A DNA stretch of 64,000 bases. Origin: JACKJP01 sp050249695. Lineage in GTDB: Bacteria; Pseudomonadota; Alphaproteobacteria; Rhizobiales; Tepidamorphaceae. Every line of letters begins with the position of its first letter. Position 1 is the first letter of the stretch. Where the stretch lies: the NCBI GenBank assembly GCA_050249695.1, contig JBFWQA010000002.1, positions 496,001 through 560,000 of the forward strand. Reading direction: 5' to 3'. Below are positions 1 to 8,181 of this stretch, one piece after another. The position numbers were made by a program, and so were the translations under genes. Under the pieces are notes generated by a model. That model was not told where the DNA came from and searched no databases. It saw only the letters and a list, made by a program, of their open reading frames with translations.

Positions 1-540
1 CGCATACTGGATTTTGGCGGGGGAATCGGAAACTCGCTTGGCCATTTCCGGCAGTATTACCCGGATAGCGAGATTGTCGTTGCCGACCCGTCGTCCAGGT
101 CGCTCGACATTGCCAGAGGGCGGTTCCCGGCCGAACGCAATTTTTGTCACCTGACGGGCGATGAACTCCCCTTTGAGGATGAAACCTTCCACATCGCCTT
201 CGCTGCCTGTGTGTTCCACCATATTCCCGCCGCATCCCATCTGAAATTCCTGTCCGAACTTCGCCGCGTGTTGCGGCCGGGCGGAAGCCTGTTTGTCTTC
301 GAGCACAACCCTTACAATCCGCTGACGCGGAAAGCCGTGAATGATTGTGAATTCGATGCCGGCGTCACGCTCATAACGGCCCGGGAAATGCGATCCCGGC
401 TACGCTCGGCAGGATTTGACGATTTGAAAGTCCGCTACCGCATTTTCTTTCCCGGCTTCCTGCGGAATTTGAGGCCGATAGAGCCCTGGATGGGGCGGGT
501 TCCGCTCGGCGGGCAGTTCTACGCCCATGCGAGGGTGTGA
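1..540 (+). CDS. Class I SAM-dependent methyltransferase (5' truncated by window edge)
   Basis: The frame is open from the first base to the stop at 538-540, so the N-terminus lies outside the window. The first visible residues, LDFGGGIGNSLG, are the glycine-rich SAM-binding motif I of Rossmann-fold methyltransferases. They are followed by an acidic strand end (VVADPS), a motif II/III region (GDELPFEDETF) and a post-I segment ending LRPGGSLFVFEH, typical of Methyltransf_11/25 proteins. The substrate cannot be read from the sequence. Related enzymes are often found in surface-polysaccharide or lipid gene sets, but no such neighbour is visible. It converges on sitD with 37 bases between stops. 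Confidence 0.85.
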   Translation, partial: RILDFGGGIGNSLGHFRQYYPDSEIVVADPSSRSLDIARGRFPAERNFCHLTGDELPFEDETFHIAFAACVFHHIPAASHLKFLSELRRVLRPGGSLFVFEHNPYNPLTRKAVNDCEFDAGVTLITAREMRSRLRSAGFDDLKVRYRIFFPGFLRNLRPIEPWMGRVPLGGQFYAHARV

Positions 541-577
541 CGGCGGTCGTAGGTGTCGAACACTCTCCGTCGAGACG

Positions 578-1420
578 CTATTGCGCCGTCTCCTGTCTGC
601 CCGCCCTTGCCACCTTCATCCGCGTCCCCAGAAACGCCGCGATGAACGCCGCCGTCAGCAGCAGAACGATGGTCGGGGCCGGGGCGCTGTCGATGAAGAA
701 GCTGAGATAGACGCCGAGAAACGAGGCGGCGACGCTGACGGTGGCGGCGACGATCAGCATCGCGCCGAAGCGCCGCGTCGTCAGGAAGGCGATGGCGCCC
801 GGCGCGATCAGCAGCGCGATGGTGAGAATGATGCCGGTCGCCTTCAGCGCGCCGACAATGGTCAGCGACAGCATCGCCAGCAGGCCGTAATGCAGCAGCG
901 AAACCTTCAGCCCGATGGCGCGGGCCTGCTGCGGATCGAAGGCATGGAGCAGGAAATCCTTCCATTTGAGCGCGACGATCCCGCTTGTGAGGAGGGCGAT
1001 GATCGCGGCCTCGATCAGGTCGGCCGGATAGACGCCGAGCATGTCGCCGAAGAGGATGTGATCGAGATGCACGTCGGTCTGGATGCTGGTGTAGAGCACG
1101 AGCCCGAGGCCGAACATGCCGGAGAAGACGATCCCCATGACGGTGTCCTGCTTGATGCGGCTGTTCTCGTCGAGAAAGCCGGTGAGGATGGCGCAGAGCA
1201 TGCCGGCGGCGAAGGCGCCGATACCGAGCGGGATGCCGGCGATATAGGCAAGGACGACGCCGGGAAAGACGGCGTGGGATACCGCGTCGCCCATCAGCGC
1301 CCAGCCCTTCAGCACCAGAAAGCATGACAGCAGCGCGGTCGGCACCGCGACGATGACCGAGATCAGCAGCGCGTCGCGCATGAAGGGGAACTGGAAGGGA
1401 AGCGTCAGCTGCTCGAGCAT
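578..1420 (-). CDS. sitD: Manganese/iron ABC transporter, permease SitD
   Basis: A 280-residue polytopic inner-membrane protein of the ABC-3 family that forms the metal channel with SitC. Visible family features are the early GDAVSHAVFPGVVLAY segment (the coupling region of zinc/manganese ABC permeases) and roughly eight hydrophobic helices. It starts at ATG 1420, two bases after the stop of sitC, so it is translated as the last gene of sitABCD. The reading frame stays open upstream through sitC, but that part is antisense-like GC-rich open frame and not this protein. Whether Mn(II) or Fe(II) is the main substrate is inferred from the operon type. Confidence 0.9.
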   Translation of the reverse strand: MLEQLTLPFQFPFMRDALLISVIVAVPTALLSCFLVLKGWALMGDAVSHAVFPGVVLAYIAGIPLGIGAFAAGMLCAILTGFLDENSRIKQDTVMGIVFSGMFGLGLVLYTSIQTDVHLDHILFGDMLGVYPADLIEAAIIALLTSGIVALKWKDFLLHAFDPQQARAIGLKVSLLHYGLLAMLSLTIVGALKATGIILTIALLIAPGAIAFLTTRRFGAMLIVAATVSVAASFLGVYLSFFIDSAPAPTIVLLLTAAFIAAFLGTRMKVARAGRQETAQ

Positions 1421-1422
1421 TT

Positions 1423-2298
1423 CTAAGCCGCGCTTTCCTGTCCGGCGTCCGCCCGCAGGGCCGCGGCCGCCTTGCGCCGCGCGGCGAGATAGCCGTGTTT
1501 CGGCGCGAGCATGAAGACGATGCCGAAGATCGCCGTCTGCAGGCAGATGATGACGCCGCCCGTCGCGCCGTTGAGGAAATAGCTGGCATAGGCGCCGATG
1601 AGGCAGGTCAGGGCGCCGATGGCGACGGAAATGAGGATCAGGCGCGCGAAGCGGTCGGTGATGAGATAGGCGGTGGCGCCGGGCGTCACCACCATGGCGA
1701 TGACGAGAAACGCGCCGACCGTCTGCATGGCGGCGACCGTCGAGGCGCTGAGCAGGGTGAAGAAAAGCACCTTCAGCGCGTTCGGATTGATGCCGACGGA
1801 GCGGGCATGGCTCTCGTCGAAGAAGGCGACCAGCAGGTCCTTCCATTTGAGCGTCAGCAGCAGCAGCGAGACGCCCGAGATGATGACCAGCTGAAGCGTA
1901 TCGAACGGCGTGATGGCGAGGATGTTGCCGAGAACGATGGTCTGGATGTTCACCGACGCCGGCGACAGCGAGATCATGAACAGGCCAAGGCCGAAGAAGG
2001 ATGTGAAGATGAGGCCGATGACGGCGTCTTCCTTCAGCCGCGTGCGCTGGTTGAGGAAAAGGATCGCGCCGGCCGCCATGCCGCCGGCAAGGAAGGCGCC
2101 GAGCGAGAAGGGCAGGCCGAGCATATAGGCCCCGGCGACCCCCGGAACGATGGAGTGGGAGAGCGCGTCGCCGATCAGCGACCAGCCCTTCAGCATCAGA
2201 TAGGCGGAAAGAAAGGCGCAGGTGCCGCCGACAAGCGCCGACACCCACATGGCATTGACCATGTAACCGTAGCTGAAGGGCTCCAGCAGCGTTTCCAT
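1423..2298 (-). CDS. sitC: Manganese/iron ABC transporter, permease SitC
   Basis: A 291-residue ABC-3 family permease with 8-9 predicted membrane helices and the GDALSHSIVPGVAGAY motif near residues 43-58, equivalent to the motif in SitD. Two different permeases in tandem is the arrangement of SitABCD/YfeABCD systems, whereas ZnuABC systems have one. The C-terminus has a short charged, alanine-rich cytoplasmic tail. It lies six bases downstream of sitB and two upstream of sitD, consistent with tight co-translation. Confidence 0.9.
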   Translation of the reverse strand: METLLEPFSYGYMVNAMWVSALVGGTCAFLSAYLMLKGWSLIGDALSHSIVPGVAGAYMLGLPFSLGAFLAGGMAAGAILFLNQRTRLKEDAVIGLIFTSFFGLGLFMISLSPASVNIQTIVLGNILAITPFDTLQLVIISGVSLLLLTLKWKDLLVAFFDESHARSVGINPNALKVLFFTLLSASTVAAMQTVGAFLVIAMVVTPGATAYLITDRFARLILISVAIGALTCLIGAYASYFLNGATGGVIICLQTAIFGIVFMLAPKHGYLAARRKAAAALRADAGQESAA

Positions 2299-2304
2299 CG
2301 CGCC

Positions 2305-3192
2305 TCAGCGATTCTCTTCGCGGATTTCGTCGCCAACCTCGTCATAGACGACGAAGGGCCGCTCATCGTCGGAGATGACGCCGGTGACCGTGCCGCCGGT
2401 GGCGGTATCGAAGGCGAAATGGCGGAGCACGCCGCCGAAGGCCTTTTCCAGATTGTGCCGGGTGAAGACCTCCCGCGTCGGACCTTCCGCCAGCACGGTG
2501 CGCAGCAGCAGGACGGCGCGGTCGCAGAATTCCGGGACGGAGCCGAGATTGTGCGTGGAGACCAGCATCACCCGGCCCTCGTCGCGCAGGCTCTTCAGCA
2601 GGCGGATGATCGCGTCCTCGGTCTTCACGTCGACGCCGGTGAACGGTTCGTCGAGCAGGATGACGCGGGCGTTCTGGGCGAGCGCGCGCGCCAGAAACAC
2701 GCGCTTGCGCTGGCCGCCGGAAAGTTCACCGATCTGGCGCAGGCGCAAGTCGGCCATGCCGACGCGCTCCAGCGCCTGGTCGACGGCCTCGCGGTCGGCC
2801 CTGCCGGGAATCCTCAGGAAGTTCATGTGGCCGTACCGGCCCATCATGACCACATCCTGGACGAGGACGGGAAAGTTCCAGTCGACCTCCTCGCTCTGCG
2901 GCACATAGGCGACGACATTCTTCTTCAGCGCGACCGGCACGCCGTCGCCGAGAATGCGGATGTCGCCGCCGCCAAGCTGCACGAAACCCATGATCGCCTT
3001 GAAGAGGGTCGACTTGCCGCTGCCATTGACGCCTACGAGGGCGGTGATGGAGCCTTGAGGCACCTCGAAACTGGCGTGCCGGAGAGCGGTATGGCCGTTG
3101 CGGTAGGTCACCGTCGCGTCGCGCACGGCAATGCCGGGCACGGTGGAAGACGCCGCTGCGGCGAGGCTCTCCGCGGTCGGCTGGTCTCTCAT
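2305..3192 (-). CDS. sitB: Manganese/iron ABC transporter, ATP-binding protein SitB
   Basis: ATPase subunit of 295 residues. The Walker A GVNGSGKST (54-62), ABC signature LSGGQRKRV, Walker B ILLDEPFTG and the H-loop (STHNLG) are all present, so it should be catalytically competent. The first ~20 residues are a low-complexity extension before the ABC core. The last ~45 residues (after the GGVLRHF motif) extend beyond the usual domain with many acidic residues. The start overlaps the sitA stop by four bases (ATGA), indicating translational coupling with the binding-protein gene upstream. Confidence 0.92.
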   Translation of the reverse strand: MRDQPTAESLAAAASSTVPGIAVRDATVTYRNGHTALRHASFEVPQGSITALVGVNGSGKSTLFKAIMGFVQLGGGDIRILGDGVPVALKKNVVAYVPQSEEVDWNFPVLVQDVVMMGRYGHMNFLRIPGRADREAVDQALERVGMADLRLRQIGELSGGQRKRVFLARALAQNARVILLDEPFTGVDVKTEDAIIRLLKSLRDEGRVMLVSTHNLGSVPEFCDRAVLLLRTVLAEGPTREVFTRHNLEKAFGGVLRHFAFDTATGGTVTGVISDDERPFVVYDEVGDEIREENR

Positions 3193-4085
3193 TGCGACAG
3201 GCCTTTCGCGATCGTCTCGGTGGTGACGCGCAGCAGGTCGAGATAGGTCGGCACCGGGCCGTCCTTTTCGCTCAGCGAATCGACATAGAGCACGCCGCCA
3301 TATGCGGCGCCGGTTTCCCTGGCGACCTGCTGGGCCGGCTTGGCGGAAACGGTGCTTTCGGAGAAAACGGCGGGGATTTCGTGCTCGCGCACCGCGTCGA
3401 TCACCTTGCGGACCTGCTGCGGCGTTCCCTGCTGGTCGGCGTTGATGGGCCAGAGATAAAGCTCGTTCAGATCGAAATCGCGGGCGAGATAGCTGAAGGC
3501 GCCCTCGCTGGTCACCAGCCAGCGGCGATTGCCGGACAGCCCGTCCAGCCGCGCCCGGATGGGTGCGATCGCCGCCTCGATCTTCTTCTTGTAGGCCTCG
3601 GCGTTGGCGTCATAGGCAGACGCGTTGGCGGGGTCGTGCTTCATCAGGGCGTCGCGGATGTTGTCGACATAGATCTCCGCATTCTTCGGCGACATCCAGG
3701 CGTGCGGATTGGGTTTGCCCGTATAGGGTCCCTCGCCGATGCTCATCGGGTCCACGCCGTCGGACACCGTGACGGAGGCCACGTCGCGCAGATTGCGGAA
3801 GAAGCGTTCGAACCAGAGTTCCAGATTGAGGCCGTTCCACAGGACGAGGTCGGCGTCCTGCGCGCGCAGGATGTCGCCGGGGGTCGGCTGGTAGTTGTGG
3901 ATCTCGGCGCCGGGCTTGGTGATCGATTCCACGACCGCATGCTCGCCGGCGACGTTCGCCGCCATGTCGGCGATCACGGTGAAGGTGGTCACGACCTTGA
4001 GTTTGCCGGCAGACGCCGCCGTGGCCGATGTCGACAGGGCGAGCACCCCGAGCGCGAGCGCCAGCCAATTGCGGACCGATCTCAT
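3189..4085 (-). CDS. sitA: Manganese/iron ABC transporter, periplasmic binding protein SitA
   Basis: A cluster A-I (ZnuA/TroA-like) solute-binding protein of 298 residues. An Arg-rich n-region and the hydrophobic segment WLALALGVLALSTSATAASA form a Sec signal peptide, and maturation probably follows ASA. Metal-ligand candidates of the family are visible: His in EIHNYQPTPGD, His in NPHAWMSP, the Glu of FSEST and the Asp of YVDSLS. The ATG at 4085 is chosen over one 27 codons upstream because AGGAG sits six bases in front of it and the signal peptide begins there. It is the first gene of the operon, downstream of a Mur-like operator. Confidence 0.92.
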   Translation of the reverse strand: MRSVRNWLALALGVLALSTSATAASAGKLKVVTTFTVIADMAANVAGEHAVVESITKPGAEIHNYQPTPGDILRAQDADLVLWNGLNLELWFERFFRNLRDVASVTVSDGVDPMSIGEGPYTGKPNPHAWMSPKNAEIYVDNIRDALMKHDPANASAYDANAEAYKKKIEAAIAPIRARLDGLSGNRRWLVTSEGAFSYLARDFDLNELYLWPINADQQGTPQQVRKVIDAVREHEIPAVFSESTVSAKPAQQVARETGAAYGGVLYVDSLSEKDGPVPTYLDLLRVTTETIAKGLSQ

Positions 4086-4148
4086 GTGTCTCCTTCCGAA
4101 AGGCCGCGCCGTCACTTCGCGAGGCAGCTGAAAAATGGCACGGGACAA

Positions 4149-4177
4149 GTTAGAATGCAAGTGCAAGTCATTTGCAA
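4149..4177 (-). promoter_or_regulatory. sitABCD promoter with Mur/Fur-type operator
   Basis: Seen: on the minus strand a -35-like TTGCAA (4177-4172) is followed after 17 bases by a -10-like TCTAAC (4154-4149). The inverted repeat TGCAA-GTCAT-TTGCA (4162-4176) overlaps the -35 and spacer. Known: in rhizobia, sitABCD is repressed with Mn(II) by the Fur-family regulator Mur at AT-rich TGCAA/TTGCA palindromes overlapping the promoter. Inferred: this is such an operator. The site also lies about 130 bases upstream of the divergent APC permease and could influence it. Confidence 0.6.
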
Positions 4178-4304
4178 CTAGAATGACGTGACGCGTCGTT
4201 TGGTTCCACGCCCGTCCGGCGCGGGCGGCGGGATGATCTGCATCATTGCGGCGTCCGGGCGAGGATGCGACGGTTCACGCCGCGTTGGCGGGCGGAAGAA
4301 ACCG

Positions 4305-5573
4305 ATGAATGAAGCGACAGGGCTCAAGAAAGTTCTCGGGTTGCCGCAACTTGTCTTCTACGCCGTCGGCGTCATCGTCGGGGCGGGCATCTATTCCGTC
4401 ATCGGCGCGGCGGCGGGTATCGTCGGCGACGGGCTCTGGATCAGCTTTCTTATCGGCGCGCTGGTCGCGCTGCTGACGGCGCTCTCCTACGCGGAAATGG
4501 CGACCTGTCTGCCCCTGGCCGGCGCCGAATATGTGTATCTGTCGCGGGCGTTCCCGGGCGTCGCCTGGGCGCCCTTCGCGATGGGAATTCTCCTCATTTT
4601 CGGCGGCGCCGCGACGGCGGCCACCGTCGCGATGGCTTTCGGCGGGTATCTGCAGGGCTTTCTCGACATGCCGCCGGTCCTGTCGGGCCTCGTTCTGCTC
4701 GCCGGCATGACGGCCCTTGCCGCGGCGGGGCTGCGCGAAGCGGGTATCGCCAATGCCGTATTCACCAGTATCGAGGTCGGCGGACTGCTGATCGTGATCG
4801 CCGCGGGGCTGCATGGCGGCGGGGTGCCGGCCCTGATGCCGTCCGGGCCGGCGGGCCTGTTGCCCGCCGCGGCGCTCATCTTCTTCGTCTATCTCGGGTT
4901 TGAGGAGATCGCCAATCTGGCAGAGGAAGTGCGCGATCCCGGCCGCGATCTGCCGCGCGCGATCCTGCTCAGCCTGGCCCTGACGACGCTCATCTATGTG
5001 GCCGTGGCGCTCGCGGTCGCCGCGCTGGCCGATCCGGCGGAGATGGCGGAAAGCGCGGCGCCGCTCGCGATGGCGGTCGAACGCGTGTGGCCGCGCGTCT
5101 CAGGCGTGCTTTCGGCAATTGCGCTTTTCGCAACCGCCAACACCGTTCTGATCACCCTGATCGCGGGGGCGCGCATGATTTTCTCCATGGGCCGGAGCGG
5201 CGATCTTCCCGGCCTCTTCGGCAGGCTGTCGGGCGGCGGCGTACCGATCGCCGCGTCCGCCGCGATGCTGATCCTCGCGGCGGCGCTTCTGCCGATCGCG
5301 AATGTCCGGCTGCTGGCGGAGCTTTCCTCCTTCGCCGCGCTGCTCGCCTTCCTCGCCGTCAATGTGTCGCTGATCGTGCTGCGCTACCGTGCGCCGGCGC
5401 TGGCGCGGCCCTTCCGGGTGCCGTTCGCGATCGGCCGCCTGCCCGTCCTGCCGGCGGCGGCCCTCGCTTCGATCCTCATCCTGCTCGTCAGCTTCGACGC
5501 GACCGTCTATGCCGGCGGCGCGCTGGCGCTGGCGCTGGCGTTCCTCGCCTGGAAGCTGCGCCCGGCGCGCTGA
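4305..5573 (+). CDS. APC superfamily amino acid permease
   Basis: A polytopic protein of 422 residues with about 12 hydrophobic segments. The first helix carries VGVIVGAGIYSVIG, the GAGI substrate-binding kink typical of LeuT-fold APC transporters, and helix 6 carries FFVYLGFEEIANLAEE, the FxGFExxxNxxEE signature of the family. Import or exchange of an amino acid or amine is expected, but the exact substrate is not readable. ATG 4305 is preferred because GGAAG lies eight bases upstream. A GTG at 4188 would add 39 residues without membrane character. It stands alone, divergent from sitA. Confidence 0.85.
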   Translation: MNEATGLKKVLGLPQLVFYAVGVIVGAGIYSVIGAAAGIVGDGLWISFLIGALVALLTALSYAEMATCLPLAGAEYVYLSRAFPGVAWAPFAMGILLIFGGAATAATVAMAFGGYLQGFLDMPPVLSGLVLLAGMTALAAAGLREAGIANAVFTSIEVGGLLIVIAAGLHGGGVPALMPSGPAGLLPAAALIFFVYLGFEEIANLAEEVRDPGRDLPRAILLSLALTTLIYVAVALAVAALADPAEMAESAAPLAMAVERVWPRVSGVLSAIALFATANTVLITLIAGARMIFSMGRSGDLPGLFGRLSGGGVPIAASAAMLILAAALLPIANVRLLAELSSFAALLAFLAVNVSLIVLRYRAPALARPFRVPFAIGRLPVLPAAALASILILLVSFDATVYAGGALALALAFLAWKLRPAR

Positions 5574-5710
5574 ATGCCCGCCGGTCCGCCGCCGATCTCC
5601 GAAACCGGCATTGTCATCGCTTCGGGGCTGCTCTAGCCTTGCGATCGGACGCGCGCCGCCGAGGCGCCGCACGACATCAAGATCACCCATACGAGACGGA
5701 TCATTCCCCC

Positions 5711-8008
5711 ATGAAATTCGGCATCGGCGCGGCGGCTAAACGCACGGAAGACAGGGCCCTGACAACGGGCAAGGGCCATTATACGAGCGATGTTCTCCCG
5801 GCGAACGGCCTGCGCGCCGTCATGGTGCGCTCGCCCGTCGCGCATGCAACCTTCACGATCTCCGATGAAGCGATCGCCGATGTGGAAGCGATGGAGGGCG
5901 TCCACAAGGTATTCACCTACAGGGACGTCGCTCATCTCGGGCCGATTCCGTGCGGCTTTTTCGTGAAGAACCCGGACGGTCAAACCGCGACGGTCCCGGA
6001 TTTCACCATCCTGCAGGAAGATACCGTGCGCTATGTCGGCGATGCCATCGCGATGGTCGTCGCGGATACGCAGATGCAGGCGCGAGACGCCGCCGAGGCG
6101 CTGATGGTCGACTATGACGAGAAACCCGCCGTCGTCGACGTGCGGGAGGCGGTCAAGCCGGGGGCGCCACAGCTCTATGATCAGTACAAGAACAACACCG
6201 ATTTCGATTACATCGTCGGCGACGAGGACGAGATCGCGGATGTTTTCAAGAAAGCCGATCACGTCGTCACGCTGGATCTGATCAACAGCCGCGTCGTCAC
6301 CAATTACATGGAAATCCGCTCCGCGATCGGCGAGATCGACCGCAAGGGGCGCTACGTGCTGACCACCGGGTCGCAGGGCGTTCACAGCCTGCGCACGACG
6401 CTCGCCAAGGCGATCTTCAAGGAACCGGCGGAGAACTTCCATATTATCACGCCCGATGTCGGCGGCGGTTTCGGCACGCGGTTCGCCATCTACCGCGAAT
6501 ATCCGCTTGTCCTTCTGGCCGCGAAAGTCCTCGGCAAGCCTGTCATCTGGATTGCCGACCGTACCGACCATTTCCTCGCCGACTATCAGGGACGCGATCA
6601 TTTCAGCCATGCCGAAATGGCGCTCGACGCACGTGGCAGAATTCTCGGCATCAAGGTCGATACGCTGGCCAATCTCGGGGCGACGGTGGCCGGGCCGGGC
6701 ATTCTCGTGCCGGCGCTCGGTTCGCACATGCTGCCGGGCTGCTACGACATTCCGACAATCTATTCGCGCGTGCGCGGCATCTTCACCAATACCGTGACGA
6801 TTTCGGCCTATCGCGGCGCCGGCCGGCCGGAGGCGGCCTATCTGATCGAGCGGCTGATCGACAAGGCCGCGCGCGACATCGACATGAAGCCCGAGGCGAT
6901 CCGCCAGCGCAACTTCATCAAGCCCTCGCAGATGCCCTACACGACGCTGATGGACCGCACCTATGACAGCGGCGATTTCGCCGGCCATATGAAACAGGCC
7001 ATGGAGATTGCCGACTGGAAGGGCTTTGGCGGCCGCCATCGCGAGGCGAGGAAGCGCGGCAAGCTCAGGGGTCTGAGCCTGGCGACCTATATCGAGGCGT
7101 GTTCCGGCGGCGCCGCCGAAGCGGCCCAGGTCCGGCTGGAGCGCGATGGCGGCGTCACGATCATCATCGGGTCGCAGCACAACGGCCAGGGGCACCGGAC
7201 CGCCTTCGGCCAGATCGCCGCCGAGCATCTCGGCGTATCCCTCGAACAGATCAGGCTCGTCCAGGGAGATACCGATCTGGTCGAAACCGGCACCGGCACC
7301 GGCGGGTCGCGCTCCGTTCCCGTCGGCGGCGCCTCGCTGAACATAGCTGCCGGCCGTCTTGCCGAAACATTGCGCAAGCGCGCCGGCGACATGCTGGAAG
7401 CGGCCGCGGGAGATATCGAACTTGAGGACGGGGTCGCCCGCGTGGTCGGCACCGACCGCGAGGTCAGCCTCGCCGATGTCGCGGCCGCCGCGATCGATGC
7501 CGGCGACGCCGCCAGTCTGAGCGAAAAGGACGCATGGACGCCGCCGCACTTCACGTTTCCCAACGGCACGCATGCGGTGGAGGTCGAGATCGATCCCGAT
7601 ACCGGCCATATCGACATCGTCAACTATGTCGTCGTCGACGATTTCGGCATGACGCTCAACCCGACTCTGCTGCTCGGCCAGGTGCAGGGCGGTGTGGCGC
7701 AGGGGCTCGGCCAGGCGATGCTGGAGCGGACCTATTACGATCCCGACAGCGGCCAGCTTCTGACGGCATCCTTCCAGGACTACTGCATGCCGCGCGCGGA
7801 GGATTTTCCCGACATCCGCTTCGAGACACGCAACGTGCCCTGCAAGACGAACGCGCTCGGCATGAAGGGCGCCGGCGAAGCGGGCACGATCGGCGCGACG
7901 CCCGCGGTGATCAACGCCGTGGTCGATGCCCTGCACCGCCACAACGGTCTCACCCATATCGACATGCCGATGACCCCGGAATCGGTGTGGCGGGCGGTCA
8001 ACGCCTGA
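5711..8008 (+). CDS. Xanthine dehydrogenase/CO dehydrogenase family molybdopterin-binding subunit (form II CoxL-like)
   Basis: A 765-residue molybdenum hydroxylase large subunit. The N-terminal a/b hammerhead domain (about 1-130) begins with the family's R-TED-R-LTTGKG-Y pattern, and the Mo-pterin domains follow. The active-site loop at 366-372 reads AYRGAGR, the form II signature; true form I CO dehydrogenases have AYxCSFR with the selanyl-Cys. GxGGxFGTR (GGGFGTR) and the GAGEAGTIGATP loop with the catalytic-type Glu near the C-terminus are present. It is an orphan: neither the FAD (CoxM) nor the [2Fe-2S] (CoxS) subunit gene is adjacent. The substrate is unknown; an aldehyde or purine-like compound is possible. 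Confidence 0.85.
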   Translation: MKFGIGAAAKRTEDRALTTGKGHYTSDVLPANGLRAVMVRSPVAHATFTISDEAIADVEAMEGVHKVFTYRDVAHLGPIPCGFFVKNPDGQTATVPDFTILQEDTVRYVGDAIAMVVADTQMQARDAAEALMVDYDEKPAVVDVREAVKPGAPQLYDQYKNNTDFDYIVGDEDEIADVFKKADHVVTLDLINSRVVTNYMEIRSAIGEIDRKGRYVLTTGSQGVHSLRTTLAKAIFKEPAENFHIITPDVGGGFGTRFAIYREYPLVLLAAKVLGKPVIWIADRTDHFLADYQGRDHFSHAEMALDARGRILGIKVDTLANLGATVAGPGILVPALGSHMLPGCYDIPTIYSRVRGIFTNTVTISAYRGAGRPEAAYLIERLIDKAARDIDMKPEAIRQRNFIKPSQMPYTTLMDRTYDSGDFAGHMKQAMEIADWKGFGGRHREARKRGKLRGLSLATYIEACSGGAAEAAQVRLERDGGVTIIIGSQHNGQGHRTAFGQIAAEHLGVSLEQIRLVQGDTDLVETGTGTGGSRSVPVGGASLNIAAGRLAETLRKRAGDMLEAAAGDIELEDGVARVVGTDREVSLADVAAAAIDAGDAASLSEKDAWTPPHFTFPNGTHAVEVEIDPDTGHIDIVNYVVVDDFGMTLNPTLLLGQVQGGVAQGLGQAMLERTYYDPDSGQLLTASFQDYCMPRAEDFPDIRFETRNVPCKTNALGMKGAGEAGTIGATPAVINAVVDALHRHNGLTHIDMPMTPESVWRAVNA

Positions 8009-8181
8009 GCGCCCGGCCTCACCTCTGAATCGTTTCCCCGCCGGTCATCTCGGCGACACGAGCGCGGGGAACGATGCCGGAGCTTCCGGCTTCTCGACAC
8101 AGACCGGCGAGTCACGGACAATCGCCGGAAACTGCCGCGTCGAGGCCGGGTCGGCCCGCCGGATTATGAGGGGAGGCATCG

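Noticed and set aside
1495..3246. Long plus-strand open frame opposite sitC and sitB
   Set aside because: It is an antisense frame kept open by high GC; composition is Arg/Asp/Gly-rich without any domain, and the minus strand has clear ABC transporter genes.
5633..7957. 774-codon minus-strand frame over the CoxL-like gene
   Set aside because: Shadow of a well-supported coding region; no start signal or recognisable motif.
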